64,000 nt of DNA from Branchiostoma floridae (taxonomy: Eukaryota > Chordata > Leptocardii > Amphioxiformes > Branchiostomatidae): assembly GCF_000003815.2 (NCBI RefSeq), contig NC_049983.1:813137-877136 (forward strand). Reading direction: 5' to 3'. The position numbers and the translations under genes were made by a program. The first letter of the stretch is position 1, and each line of letters starts with the position of its first letter. Below, piece by piece: positions 45,560 through 56,225 of this stretch. The notes beneath the pieces are model-generated. The model did no database searches. It saw only the letters and a list, made by a program, of their open reading frames with translations, and was not told the DNA's origin.

Positions 45560-48352
45560 AAACTAAACTCAGAACCAGTCCTTACCGCAAATTTGTCTGG
45601 AGCACTGACTCAAAAGAAAAATTTATGGAAACGCTTAATTCGACAGCATTTTCATCTAGCATGAGTTCTTTCATTCGCAAAAGCTACGAACCAACTCCAG
45701 AGTCGTTAGAGCTAGCACTTCATGACTTTGTCACGCCAATGCAGGAAGCCGGTCAAAAGTCCCTGTCCATACGCTGCACTAAAGCAAAAAGACAGCGCTG
45801 CCCGAAACAACTAAATAAGAAAAAATGGTTTAACCAGACTTGCGCTTCAGCTAAAATCAAACTACAAAATATCTGCAAATTACTATCTAAAAATCCCAGA
45901 GACCCTCATATAAGAGGCTCCTACTTTATCCAGAAAAAACAGTACACTAGACTTATCCGCAGAACAAAGAAAGACTACAAAAACAATATCTTAAACCAAC
46001 TGAACTCATTCTCGGGGGCCAACCCTTCAGCATTTTGGTCATTATTAAAAGAATATAAATCTAAAGATCAAACATGCAACCATGAAATAATCTCCGACGA
46101 AAGTCTACATTCCCATTTTAGTAGCCTTTACGGCGAGGATTCCAACACTAACCTGCCTAAATTACCTAATGCTTTCGAAATTCAAATACAAAGAGAGATA
46201 TTGAATCTAGAAGACAAGCTTCAAAATACACATTGTAATTCATTGGATGAACCAATTAATAAAGACGAAATTAAACAAGCTATCTCTAACCTGAAAAACG
46301 GGAAAGCTTCAGGTGGTGACCTCATTCGTAATGAGATGTTAAAATGTTCGTCACATATTCTCATAGAACCGCTATCGAAACTTTTTAACTTATTCTTGTC
46401 TTCTGGTTACTTTCCCCAAGACTGGTGTACCAGCCACATTGTTGCCATTCATAAAGGCGGGGCAAAAGACGACCCCGGCAACTACAGAGGAATTTCAGTC
46501 ACTAGTTGTCTTGCCAAGCTATTTACATCAATACTAAACACGCGCCTAACCACATTTCTAGACGAAAATAATCTAATCTCCCCAAACCAAGCCGGCTTTA
46601 GAAAAGAATTTGGCACGAATGATAACTTATTTGTCCTGGACTCGCTGTTAAGTAAACACCTTTCCGAAAACAAACGCATTTATTCATGTTTTATCGATTT
46701 TAAAAAAGCCTTCGATTCCGTTTGGAGAGAGGGTCTTCGTTTCAAACTGCTAAACTCGGGAATAGGGGGTAACTTTTACAAGCTAATTAAATGTATGTAC
46801 ACTAAACCCCAGACGTGTGTAAAAACCGAGTCCGGTCTAACGCCTCCATTTGTAACCAAAAAAGGCGTTAGACAAGGCTGCAATTTAAGTCCTACATTGT
46901 TCAACCTATTCATTAATGACCTCGTTCATGTACTTGATAATGCCGAATGTGAACCACCATCTCTACATAATTTATTTGTATCGTGCTTGTTATACGCAGA
47001 CGATGTGGTTATATTTTCTGAATCAGATAAAGGGTTGCAATGTGCGCTCAACAGATTAAGTGCCTTCTGCAAGAAATGGAAACTCCAAGTTAATCTTAAG
47101 AAAACTTAAGTTCTGATTTTCAACAAATCTGGCCGATCCTTCCGAACCAAACATTCGTATTTGATCAAGATACCCTGGACATAGTACCTTCTTACTGCTA
47201 CCTAGGCCTGACTATTACATCGTCGGGAAGTTTCTCCCTGACCAAGAAACAACTTTCACTCAAAGCTCGTAACGCTAAGTATAGTTTGAAATCTCTCATT
47301 CGCTCATCGGTCTCGCCAAAGTGCCTGCTAAAAATATTTGATTCTTGCATAAAGCCAATTCTCCTATATGGGTGTGAAATTTGGGGCACAGAGTCTATTA
47401 ATGACAACTCTCCAATTGAAATTTCGCATCACCGCTTTTGTAAGAATATACTTGGAGTTTCCAGAAATTGTAGCAATTTAGCTTCTAGAGCAGAGCTTGG
47501 CAGATTTCCTTTAGACTTAGATATATCTGTGCGTGTTATTCGTTACTGGCTACGCTTATTACAAATGGATTCTCAAAGACATTTGTTACAAGCTGATGCC
47601 CTTTTGTATCAACACAAATCTATTTCTAATAGTCGTAGAAGAACTTTATTACAACGAGTGAAAGAAATTTTAGATGGTAGTGGCCACTCCTACCTTTTGT
47701 ATTCATGTAACTCACTTAGTGATATCAGATCTATATGTACAATGATAAGATCTAGAATCTCTGATATGTATATCCAAACCTCTCGCCATAACTTGAGTAT
47801 AGATACTGGTAAGCTAAGGTTTTATAAGACCTGTAAAACAGCACATACTATGGAAAAATACTTAGAATTAGATAATTTTGATTTACGCTCGGCAATCAGC
47901 AAAATTAGAATTAGTGCCCACCCTCTCGAAATTGAGAGAGGGCGGTACAAGAGGCTATCCGTGTGTGAGAGAATGTGCAAACAGTGTACGTCAAACGTGG
48001 TGGAAGACGAAACACATTTTATGTCAAACTGCTCTCTCTATAATCAAGAAAGAAAAGAGCTGTTCGAAGAGACCATCAAATTCCACCCAAACTTCCTCAC
48101 ATTCACTGACAAAAAGAAATCTGTTCTCCTTCTAACATCACAAAACCCACACATAATAAAAAAGGTGGGATCTTTCGTCTTCCACTGTCTTCGAAAAAGG
48201 AGTCGAACCCATTAACCCAGGATCTAGAGTTAGATTTTACTAGCTTTAGACTAGAGTAGACACTTGTGTTTTTGTATCGTGTACATTTGTTTGAATCTTT
48301 TTATGTTAACTGCAATTAGCCCACGGGCAAGAATTTGCAATAAACTTGATAT
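45560..48352 (+). mobile_element. 5'-truncated, broken LINE
   Basis: It is a relative of the LINE at 13511 (same domain order, moderately similar protein). The endonuclease is missing: similarity begins in the linker at about 45565. The 3' end has the hairpin TTAGCCC AC GGGCA followed by AATTTGCAATAAAC near 48340. Confidence 0.9.
45580..48215 (+). pseudogene. LINE reverse transcriptase pseudogene
   Basis: The frame holds a basic linker, then reverse transcriptase motifs NYRGISV, QAGFRKEF, FIDFKKAFD, VRQGCNLSP and LLYADDVVIF. It breaks twice: an in-frame TAA at 47107-47109, where the relative has a Lys codon, and a frameshift near 47160. Coding similarity then continues in another frame from about 47161 to 48215, with CIKPILLYGCEIWG and a terminal CKQC...HFMSNC zinc-like motif. 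The catalytic YADD is intact but the protein is interrupted just after the domain. Confidence 0.9.
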
Positions 48353-49544
48353 TATACATGTAATTTTACAGCATGTCATGTTTTGTTTATCAGCTTTTAT
48401 TTTCACTATGGAATACTATATTAATCTAAATGCCATATTGTCTCTTTTCATATCCGTGGATAGAGATATTGTGTTGGTGTCCATTTGACAGACAAATGAT
48501 CACTTCCTTTCGGCAAATGAAAAAAACTGTAATTCTACATTTATTAACCAACACTTACAACAGTGCAACAGCAGTTTATTACATGGATATGACTGTATTA
48601 TTCGATAAATCAACAAGCCCCGACAGAGGTCCAGGCGAATAAGGCAAAATCAGCCTGTAAAAATCTTAAATTCATTCATTTTCAAACGCTAAACTTCTTT
48701 AGATTTACATTGCTTCACAACAATGTAGATCATTTATACAGCTAGAGGAAGCTACTGTTATTCCCAATGTCCACAAACCATGTGTATAATCTAATAATAA
48801 AGAGGTCAATGTCAAATTCAGATTTAACTTCTGGTTTTACAAAAATTGAGCATCTCCAATATAGAAGATATTGCCTACATTTTACTGATACAATTCCCAA
48901 GCATGGGACACTACAGCATCTTTTGCACTATAGCATATATTTCCTTCCAGAAAATGCAAGTCACAAGGCAAGTAATTAGTGATCTTAGTGATATCACTAC
49001 CTTTATCATTTAAGTCAATACAAGTTGATTTACACATGCCTTTTACTGACTCACATATATAAATAGGACGTTCCCATAGCTTAGACCATCTCCATCAATA
49101 CATTTTATATACACATGTAGAAATGCAAAATAAAAACCAGACATGCAGCCACTCTCTAACTGGCTGAATGGCTGTTATTCTCTCATTGGTTGAACTGTGA
49201 CAGACAGTCGGGACGTTTTCTTGACAATCACAGTGATGGTGTACATGTATTAGTCACAACAGATGCTTCTGTGTTAATGTGTGTTACTTTATCATAACTA
49301 ACACTGATGACATAAAGCGGTCCTCGTCGACTTGACGGACAAACAACATCATCACTAGTGTTACACAATGAGAAGTGTATGATATCACCATTAATATTTT
49401 CAAGAACAATAAGAACATACATGTACCCCCTGGAGAATATCTCATACATGTAGGTGGGTTCAGATGAGATATTGTCACATACCCAGTAGTCATATAGAAA
49501 ACTGACATTCAGTTAAACACAACTTGAACAAATAGGAGTAAATG

Positions 49545-51729
49545 TTAACAAGAGTCCACCTGACAGTTGAAGTACCTAGCCAAGACTGAAGCCTCCTCTG
49601 CCATTTCTTCTTCAGTTCTCCACTTTCCATCTTCACCCATTTCCTTGTCGTGTTTGTCTAACTAGAAAAAGAAATATAACTGTTACAGTGGTTTTCTAAG
49701 TCATAGTTTGAAGAGAAAAAAACACAAAAACTTTCAAGCAACAAAAAATTACAGTGATTGCGCATAGAAAGGTTGATTCTTACCGCCTCATACACCTCAT
49801 CATTTTGTGGAAAGTCGCCACTTTTCCTGGGAAGTATGTGTACATGGACATGCTGCAAGGATACAACAAGGAGGTTATATAACCTCCTTGGATACAACAT
49901 TACAGGTTACTGCACAATAGTGCCACCTGGCACCTGATGTAATAACTGCAAGGGCCTCGTCACTGTTTTTGCACAGTTCAAAAATGCTACCTTGCAATCC
50001 ATTGTAGTATTGCACCTCTATGGATTCACACATGACCTACATGTATGAACTTTTGCGCTCACATATGACCTGTTTTATAACTTGTATTCCAATAGATGAA
50101 TGCTTTCAATGAGATCTTCACAATCTAAAAGATACTTGACATCAGAAACTATACATTCTACACTTTTGGGCATACGAACCATTNNNNNNNNNNNNNNNNN
50201 NNNNNNNNNNNNNNNNNNNNNNNNNNNNNNNNNNNNNNNNNNNNNNNNNNNNNNNNNNNNNNNNNNNNNNNNNNNNNNNNNNNNNNNNNNNNNNNNNNNN
50301 NNNNNNNNNNNNNNNNNNNNNNNNNNNNNNNNNNNNNNNNNNNNNNNNNNNNNNNNNNNNNNNNNNNNNNNNNNNNNNNNNNNNNNNNNNNNNNNNNNNN
50401 NNNNNNNNNNNNNNNNNNNNNNNNNNNNNNNNNNNNNNNNNNNNNNNNNNNNNNNNNNNNNNNNNNNNNNNNNNNNNNNNNNNNNNNNNNNNCTGTTACA
50501 GTTCCTGACATCAAATCATGCAGTACAGGTGTTGTTAAAAATAAGGTTACAGTGTGATTTAAAAAAAGTACAAACCTTTACTGTTTGCCCTGCTTCAGGT
50601 CCGTCCTGAAAAAAAAAGGAATTTAAAAAAAAATGTACAAACATTTTGACTACAAACATTACTTTTGGCATCACAAGCCCCAAACTTTCTATATACTAAA
50701 TTGGAATCCTATCTAGGTAACACAATGCACTGTGTTGGCCTTTTATGTACATGTTACTTAATACAAAGAATGCACAAAATTCCCTGCTAACTTATGCAAT
50801 GTACAAATGTAATTAGCACAAACCAGGACATAGCATACTACATATCATCTTTTATAAATGTAAAAGGCAGTCAGGCTTAGAGTTAGTCTGCATGAGGATA
50901 GTAAGTAATGATAATGATTACTAGGCATGTATTAATTACATCTCTCACCTGTATGGCAATGGTGAGTGAAGTGCTCTGAAAGTGTTTTTCTACCACCCCT
51001 GAGATTGTCTGTGTGGCCATGAAAAGATCAGCCACCTCCTCTGATGACAGCTCTCCAAATCTCTCCACCACTCTCAGTGGGGACACCAGGACGTCTGCAA
51101 TGGAACTGCAGCTAAGGAGGCCTGCATTGGCTTATGTATTGACTTTAGCCTGTTTTCCTACTCCCAAAAAAAGATATCTGGATCCTTCCAACAGATATCC
51201 AGCAATGTTTTTGCAAATTGCTAATTGGCTGCCCCTGTAAATATAGAGGAGCTGGGATAGAATTCCTAATTGATTAAACACAGCCCTAAATATTTAGGAT
51301 TGGTAGACAAGAGTGCTTTAAAAAAAAAGGTTTCAGCCGAAGTGGTGCTGTCAACAGAGCATGAAACACAGGAAGTCTGTTTTGTATGACTACTTAGAGT
51401 TTTGTTTTGAATTTCATCTTCAGATGTCAGATGAAAAAATTTGTCCTTAAATGCCAGTGGTCATCTATAAAAAGACTTCAGTTGGCAGGTTTTAGCTGGT
51501 ATTAGCCAGGTAAATGTAAACACTTTTTACTAGTACTCATTACTAGTAAGTTTCAGTGCCCATATCATTTATAGATAGCCCACAACCAGAACATACAAGT
51601 AGATATTCCAAGGATACGACCAGGAACAACAGGCTTCCTGTTGACAAACCCAATACTGAGCCTGGATTTAAAGAAAACACACGATGATTGGAGAACGTGC
51701 TGTCCAAATCTAAATGATGGTCCTGCCAT
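49545..51729 (-). CDS. FHIT: FHIT: bis(5'-adenosyl)-triphosphatase (HIT family)
   Basis: FHIT is a diadenosine polyphosphate hydrolase that cleaves Ap3A to AMP and ADP; in mammals it is a tumour suppressor. Minus-strand exons: 51729-51618 (with [12 protein letters not shown] and [10 protein letters not shown]), 51094-50949 ([31 protein letters not shown]), 50605-50576 ([10 protein letters not shown]), 49852-49784 ([20 protein letters not shown]) and 49661-49545 ([17 protein letters not shown], stop TAA). Junction phases match and give 157 residues (human 147). The HIT triad HVHVH, with the catalytic His, is intact. Exon 1 also has a possible acceptor at 51748/51749, so a non-coding 5' exon upstream is likely. 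Intron 3 holds the gap 50184-50492. The C-terminus runs about 8 residues past the human one. The whole gene fits in 2.2 kb. Confidence 0.96.
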
Positions 51730-52535
51730 TTCCACAAGATGGCTCGATCTGCGTAGGAAGAGAAGGTATACTATATTGAATAGTGTTCATCTTCAAACGA
51801 TAAAATGACCAATAAACTAGCTATAGGTCACTTGAACTTACAGACATTAGATGTCAGCAATTGGTCCAATTGCACAAATACCAGCACAAGCTTAGTAGTA
51901 GTATACTAGTACTAGTAGTAATGTCCAATATCAGGACAACTAGTACCACTTTAACTAGCTCCCAGGATGATAACAGATGAGTGACAACAACAAATACACA
52001 ACAAATACAACAGCAATGTGCCTTAGCCCCTCGAAGCGCTTCTGACCATAGCCCGAAAGGCTACGGAGCATTGCTGAAGGCGGCCCCGAACATGGACAAA
52101 GTTATCCATGATGGCGGACGGGATCGGTTACTCTGAGTGCTAGGATGACAAAGGTTGTGTTTTGGGCTACTTTGGGGAAACCAGAGATCGCGAACGGCCA
52201 GGCCCAGTAGGCAAGACTCCAGGGAAGCCAGGGTCGTGCAGAAAACCGGAGGAAAAGGGTATCTTCATGTGGCAGATACACAAAAAACGTTATCGCTATT
52301 GGGTGTTTCCCCAACGTTGCAGAAAATCAACGCTGCACTACCCTGCGATCATTGCCCAAGCTAGACCTGGACCTGATTCCCTGGACCTTAACCAGACCTG
52401 ACTTTTTCGTACCGGTACCCACCCTTATACATGTGGTGATGTACATACTATATAATTATACAATCTCCAGGCAGATCTTGCTGTGGCATAAAGATAGTAC
52501 CATATACTGTAAGTGTAAATGCATTTAACTTTAAA

Positions 52536-53518
52536 CGCTGTGGCTTTTGACACACTCAGTGTGCCAATAGCCAAACAGGCTATTGACACACCGAGATGCC
52601 AGTCAGCCAATCAGAGCTTGTAACATGCCTTTCCGGCAATATTTTACACAAGCAATAGTTGATTAGACATTGTTCGGAAGATTAGACATTGGAATCTTTG
52701 AATCTTGGAATGAACGGACGTATTCAAGTTATGCCCTACATCTGGATACCTAATAATACAGCCTTCATCGTGTATGTATGACGTAGCGTAGTGGATAGAG
52801 CGTCGGCCCGGGAATTCATGATACCAGCTCCGACCCGGTTCGAGTCCGCGCCGGAGTTTTTTAAATTTTTTTTTTTTTTCAATTTTTCTTGTCCCTTTTT
52901 AAACATCCATTTGATATAAGAATATTTTATATATAAACAACTTTTAAAGTTTCTGTTAACAATATAAACCAAAAATAACACTGACCACAAAACATGTCAT
53001 AATTTTCGGCCGTGTGGTTCCGGCGCTATCGGCAGCGACTCGGAAGAATATTTCTTTCACATTAAAAATAATGGAGGTAAAACAACAACTATAACTTCGC
53101 TTCCTTAGTGATATAAGTTTTGAGGCCGAAAATTCTCCAATATGGCAGGAATTCGTCGGTAAACACAGCTGAAAACGTGTTCCTATAAACCGATCCAACA
53201 TGGCTGCCATGATCACATGCGGTGACAGTAAAACTAGCACCCTATATGATAGCAGATTCCGATGTTTAAAATTGTGCCGTAAACACGTGAAAAAAATCGT
53301 ATTTTGGGTTGATAATGGACACAGGATGCCATTTGTATTTTTCAGAGTGTTGATTGTCAAATATAATCGTAAGATTTCCTCATTTTAGTGGTTTCTATCA
53401 CTGGGTGTGTCAATAGCCTAACAGGCTATCGACACACTCAGTGTGCCAATAGCCTAAACAGGCTATCGACACACCCAGTGTGTCAATTGTCACACTGGGT
53501 GTGTCAATAGCCTCGCTC
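52536..53518 (+). mobile_element. Foldback DNA transposon, copy A, with 9-bp target duplication
   Basis: The 9-bp repeat AACTTTAAA lies at 52527-52535 and 53519-53527. The ends are inverted: GGCTTTTGACACACTCAGTG and the complement of CACTGGGTGTGTCAATAGCC, with further TGTGTCAATAGCC motifs subterminally. A 9-bp duplication suggests Mutator-like. It contains a tRNA-like segment and has an inverted second copy at 54034-54998. Confidence 0.8.
52782..52857 (+). other. tRNA-derived (SINE-like) segment
   Basis: TAGCGTAGTGGATAGAGCG resembles a tRNA D-arm (A box), and GGTTCGAGTCC at 52837-52847 is a perfect B box. A T-run follows at 52857, like a Pol III terminator. The acceptor stem does not pair, so it is not a functional tRNA. 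The inverted copy near 54320-54340 and 54715-54755 is split by a hAT insertion. Confidence 0.65.
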
Positions 53519-54033
53519 AACTTTAAAAGTTTAAGTTTGCAGGGATTTAATTTTGCGGTAACGGGAAAAAGGACTTTTCGCGGTGGCTTTATGTTCGTGG
53601 TAGCACCATGCACTGTAGTCTCTAACTGCCATGGAAAAATGTTTGCGGTGGTTTTTAATTCGTGGTGAAGCTGCCACCGCAAAACCGCGAACATTTACAG
53701 TAAAGCAAGGCAAGGAGTTTAGCCGACAGAGGAGTTTCATTGACCACAACGCTGCCTGGAGATTGATACATTTATGCTACGCTATGCTGGAGATTAATAT
53801 ATCTATGCTATGCTATGCTGGAGTCTTTATGCTATGCTATGCTAGACCTNNNNNNNNNNNNNNNNNNNNNNNNNNNNNNNNNNNNNNNNNNNNNNNNNNN
53901 NNNNNNNNNNNNNNNNNNNNNNNNNNNNNNNNNNNNNNNNNNNNNNNNNNNNNNNNNNNNNNNNNNNNNNNNNNNNNNNNNNNNNNNNNNNNNNNNNNNN
54001 NNNNNNNNNNNNNNNNNNNNNNNNNNNNNNNNN

Positions 54034-54998
54034 GATTTGCGGCCTCAAAACTTACATCACTAAGGAAGCGAAGTTATAGTTGTTGTTTTACCTCCATTAT
54101 TTTTAATGTGAAAGAAATATTCTTCCGAGTCGCTGCCGATAGCGCCGGAACCACACGGCCGAAAATAATTTTTATGACATGTTTTGTGGTCAGTGTTATT
54201 TTCGGTTTATGATGTTAACAGAAACTTTAAAAGTTGTTTATATATAAAACATTCTTATATCAAATGGATGTTTAAAAAGGGACAAGAAAAATTGAAAAAA
54301 AAAAATTGAAAAAAACTCTGACGTGGACTCGAACCGGGTCGGAGCTGCTGTCACCAGGCTTTTAGCCAGGCATGCGTCAACGCGTCATCTGGACGCCCTT
54401 TTCTTAGAATAACAAGAAATTTGATGCCCCTGGACGCCCTGTACAGGGGAGAAAATCCTCTGACAAGCATGAAATTCTGATTGACCAGGGATGCTACAAG
54501 GTCATCTGTGGTCACAGTCTTCTACTGTGACATCTGTAACAGTATTTTTGCCTCTTGGGATACCTTAGAATGCACTATTTTAACTTAAAATCATCAAAAA
54601 CTCTGCAACATGGAAGGTGGATGCCCCCAGACCCCCCTACAAAAGTCACTTACCGCGACTCACCAATAAGTTTGGACACCCTATTATAAAATCCTAGCTA
54701 AAAGCCTGGCTGTCACGAATTCCCGGGTCAACGCTCTATCCACTACGCTACGCCAAACATGCACGACGAAGGCTGTATTAACAGGTATCCAAATGTAGGG
54801 CATAACTTGAATACGTCCGTTCATTCCAAGATTCAAAGATTCCAATGTCTAATCTTCCGAACAATGTCTAATCAACTATTGCTTGTGTAAAATATTGCCG
54901 GAAAGGCATGTTACAAGCTCTGATCGGCTGACTGGCATCTCGGTGTGTCAATAGCCTGTTTGGCTATTGGCACACTGAGTGTGTCAATAGCCACAGCG
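54034..54998 (-). mobile_element. Foldback DNA transposon, copy B (inverted)
   Basis: Reverse complement of copy A. It enters from the gap 53850-54033 and ends GTGTCAATAGCCACAGCG at 54998. It carries an additional 354-bp insertion at 54355-54708. The pair forms a long interrupted palindrome around the gap. Confidence 0.8.
54355..54708. mobile_element. hAT MITE nested in copy B
   Basis: Perfect 12-bp inverted ends CAGGCTTTTAGC and GCTAAAAGCCTG. A perfect 8-bp target duplication GCTGTCAC lies at 54347-54354 and 54709-54716. It interrupts the tRNA-like segment, so it is younger than copy B. Confidence 0.92.
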
Positions 54999-56223
54999 AT
55001 TGTTGTTGAGTCAAGCATGTCATTATTACATCTAAGGTAAACACATTCTTTTATATATTTACCTATTTGTACACAGTAAAGGTTATTACCTCCAAGAATG
55101 TAGATCGAACGGAAAGTATCAAATTCTTTAGAGCAAGGAGCTTAAATTTTTTAAGCTCCTTGTTTAGAGATAGATGAAGAAATGTAAAAGGTACCAACTC
55201 TACTTGAATGGGATGAACTGAGTCATCTTTGTTTGCGTGGTATTACTGGGATTTGCCCTTTGAACGGAGTTATTATAATTTCAGAAATATTTTCACTTCA
55301 GTTCGTTCCTATGTTTGTACCGACATTAATCAGACGCATTAGTTCTATAGCCCGCCCGATCTTTTACTGGTCGCCTTTTGACAATGTCTTTAAAGCCATA
55401 TATATTGTTTTTTCACCTGGAGGTCATTGCGGGCCATAAAAATCTATTTTTTTAACGATAATACTTTTATTCAATAATAGTTAATACTTTGAATAAAAGT
55501 CCTTATTTATTTTCCATTGTAACCAGGGCAACTCTCTCGGTTGCTAAGGAAGGCACAAGACACACGTATACAGAGAATATACACAATATGTACATGTACA
55601 TAACAATTGTATGTACATAACAAGTCCATCATACACACATACCAATTCTCATATTTGTTATCCGTGCCAAGTCGTAAATTGTAAAGTCTTAAACTGGAAC
55701 TATGCGACTCCGGATGTCTTACTGAGAGATGATTGCGGTGCGTTATATGGCAGTTAGCTGAGGAATGACTTAATGAGTTCACTCTACTATATTGCATTAA
55801 CAAAAATGCTGTTAGATTTCGTCAGATGAAATAAGTTTTTTTTTTGGACATTCCATTTTGCCGAACTAACAGACATAAGAACTCACCGATACCATACCTG
55901 GTATACTTACTGAATAAGTAATTACTCATTAGAAACCGCTTCTGATATGTTTATTACTCAGTAATGATACAGCGTTTGTATGGCAACTTGATATTTTTAT
56001 ACTTATTATAAATTTTAAGACGAATACCCTACAATATTCTAGTAAAGAATTGCTTGTAGGACATTATGTAAAGTTTTTAATAGTGTGCCCGTTTTTTTTA
56101 CTACAGCTGTTTGTATTATGTGAATGTCGACGCAATTCAGCTATCAGCTGCTATGTCGTACATGTTGCAATAAAACTTGTCAAACTTGTCAAACTTTTCT
56201 CTATCCATACTCCCCTCTCACAG
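54999..56223. other. No gene recognised
   Basis: AT-rich DNA with short inverted words (for example AATTTTTTAAGCTCCTTG near 55145). It ends in a possible splice acceptor (CCTCTCACAG) just before the zinc-finger exon, so an upstream non-coding exon of that gene may lie here. Confidence 0.4.
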
Positions 56224-56225
56224 AA

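Larger units (their letters stand above)
38763..45560. other. Non-coding stretch with a candidate conserved block
   Basis: I see no convincing gene here. 41340-42115 is compositionally unlike its surroundings: balanced base use, AT-rich homeodomain-like words (TGTGCATAATTAC near 41515, TTATTTAGC, TAATAAAATATTGAC) and few repeats. This makes it a candidate regulatory element. 42148-43830 is a triplication, listed separately. Confidence 0.35.
52505..53702 (+). mobile_element. CTGTAAATGCA MITE, copy 4, split by another element
   Basis: The left end lies at 52505-52535 and the rest at 53519-53702 (TTGCGGTAACGGGAAAAAGG onward to TTTACAGTA). The two halves are separated by the element at 52536-53518, with AACTTTAAA present on both sides. 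Confidence 0.8.

Noticed and set aside
52155-52401. Overlapping plus frames upstream of FHIT
   Set aside because: Two frames compete, neither with a recognisable motif, and the region ends in the ACCTG-rich repeat.
52782-52857. A functional tRNA gene
   Set aside because: A and B boxes are good, but the acceptor stem does not pair and the segment lies inside a repeated transposon.
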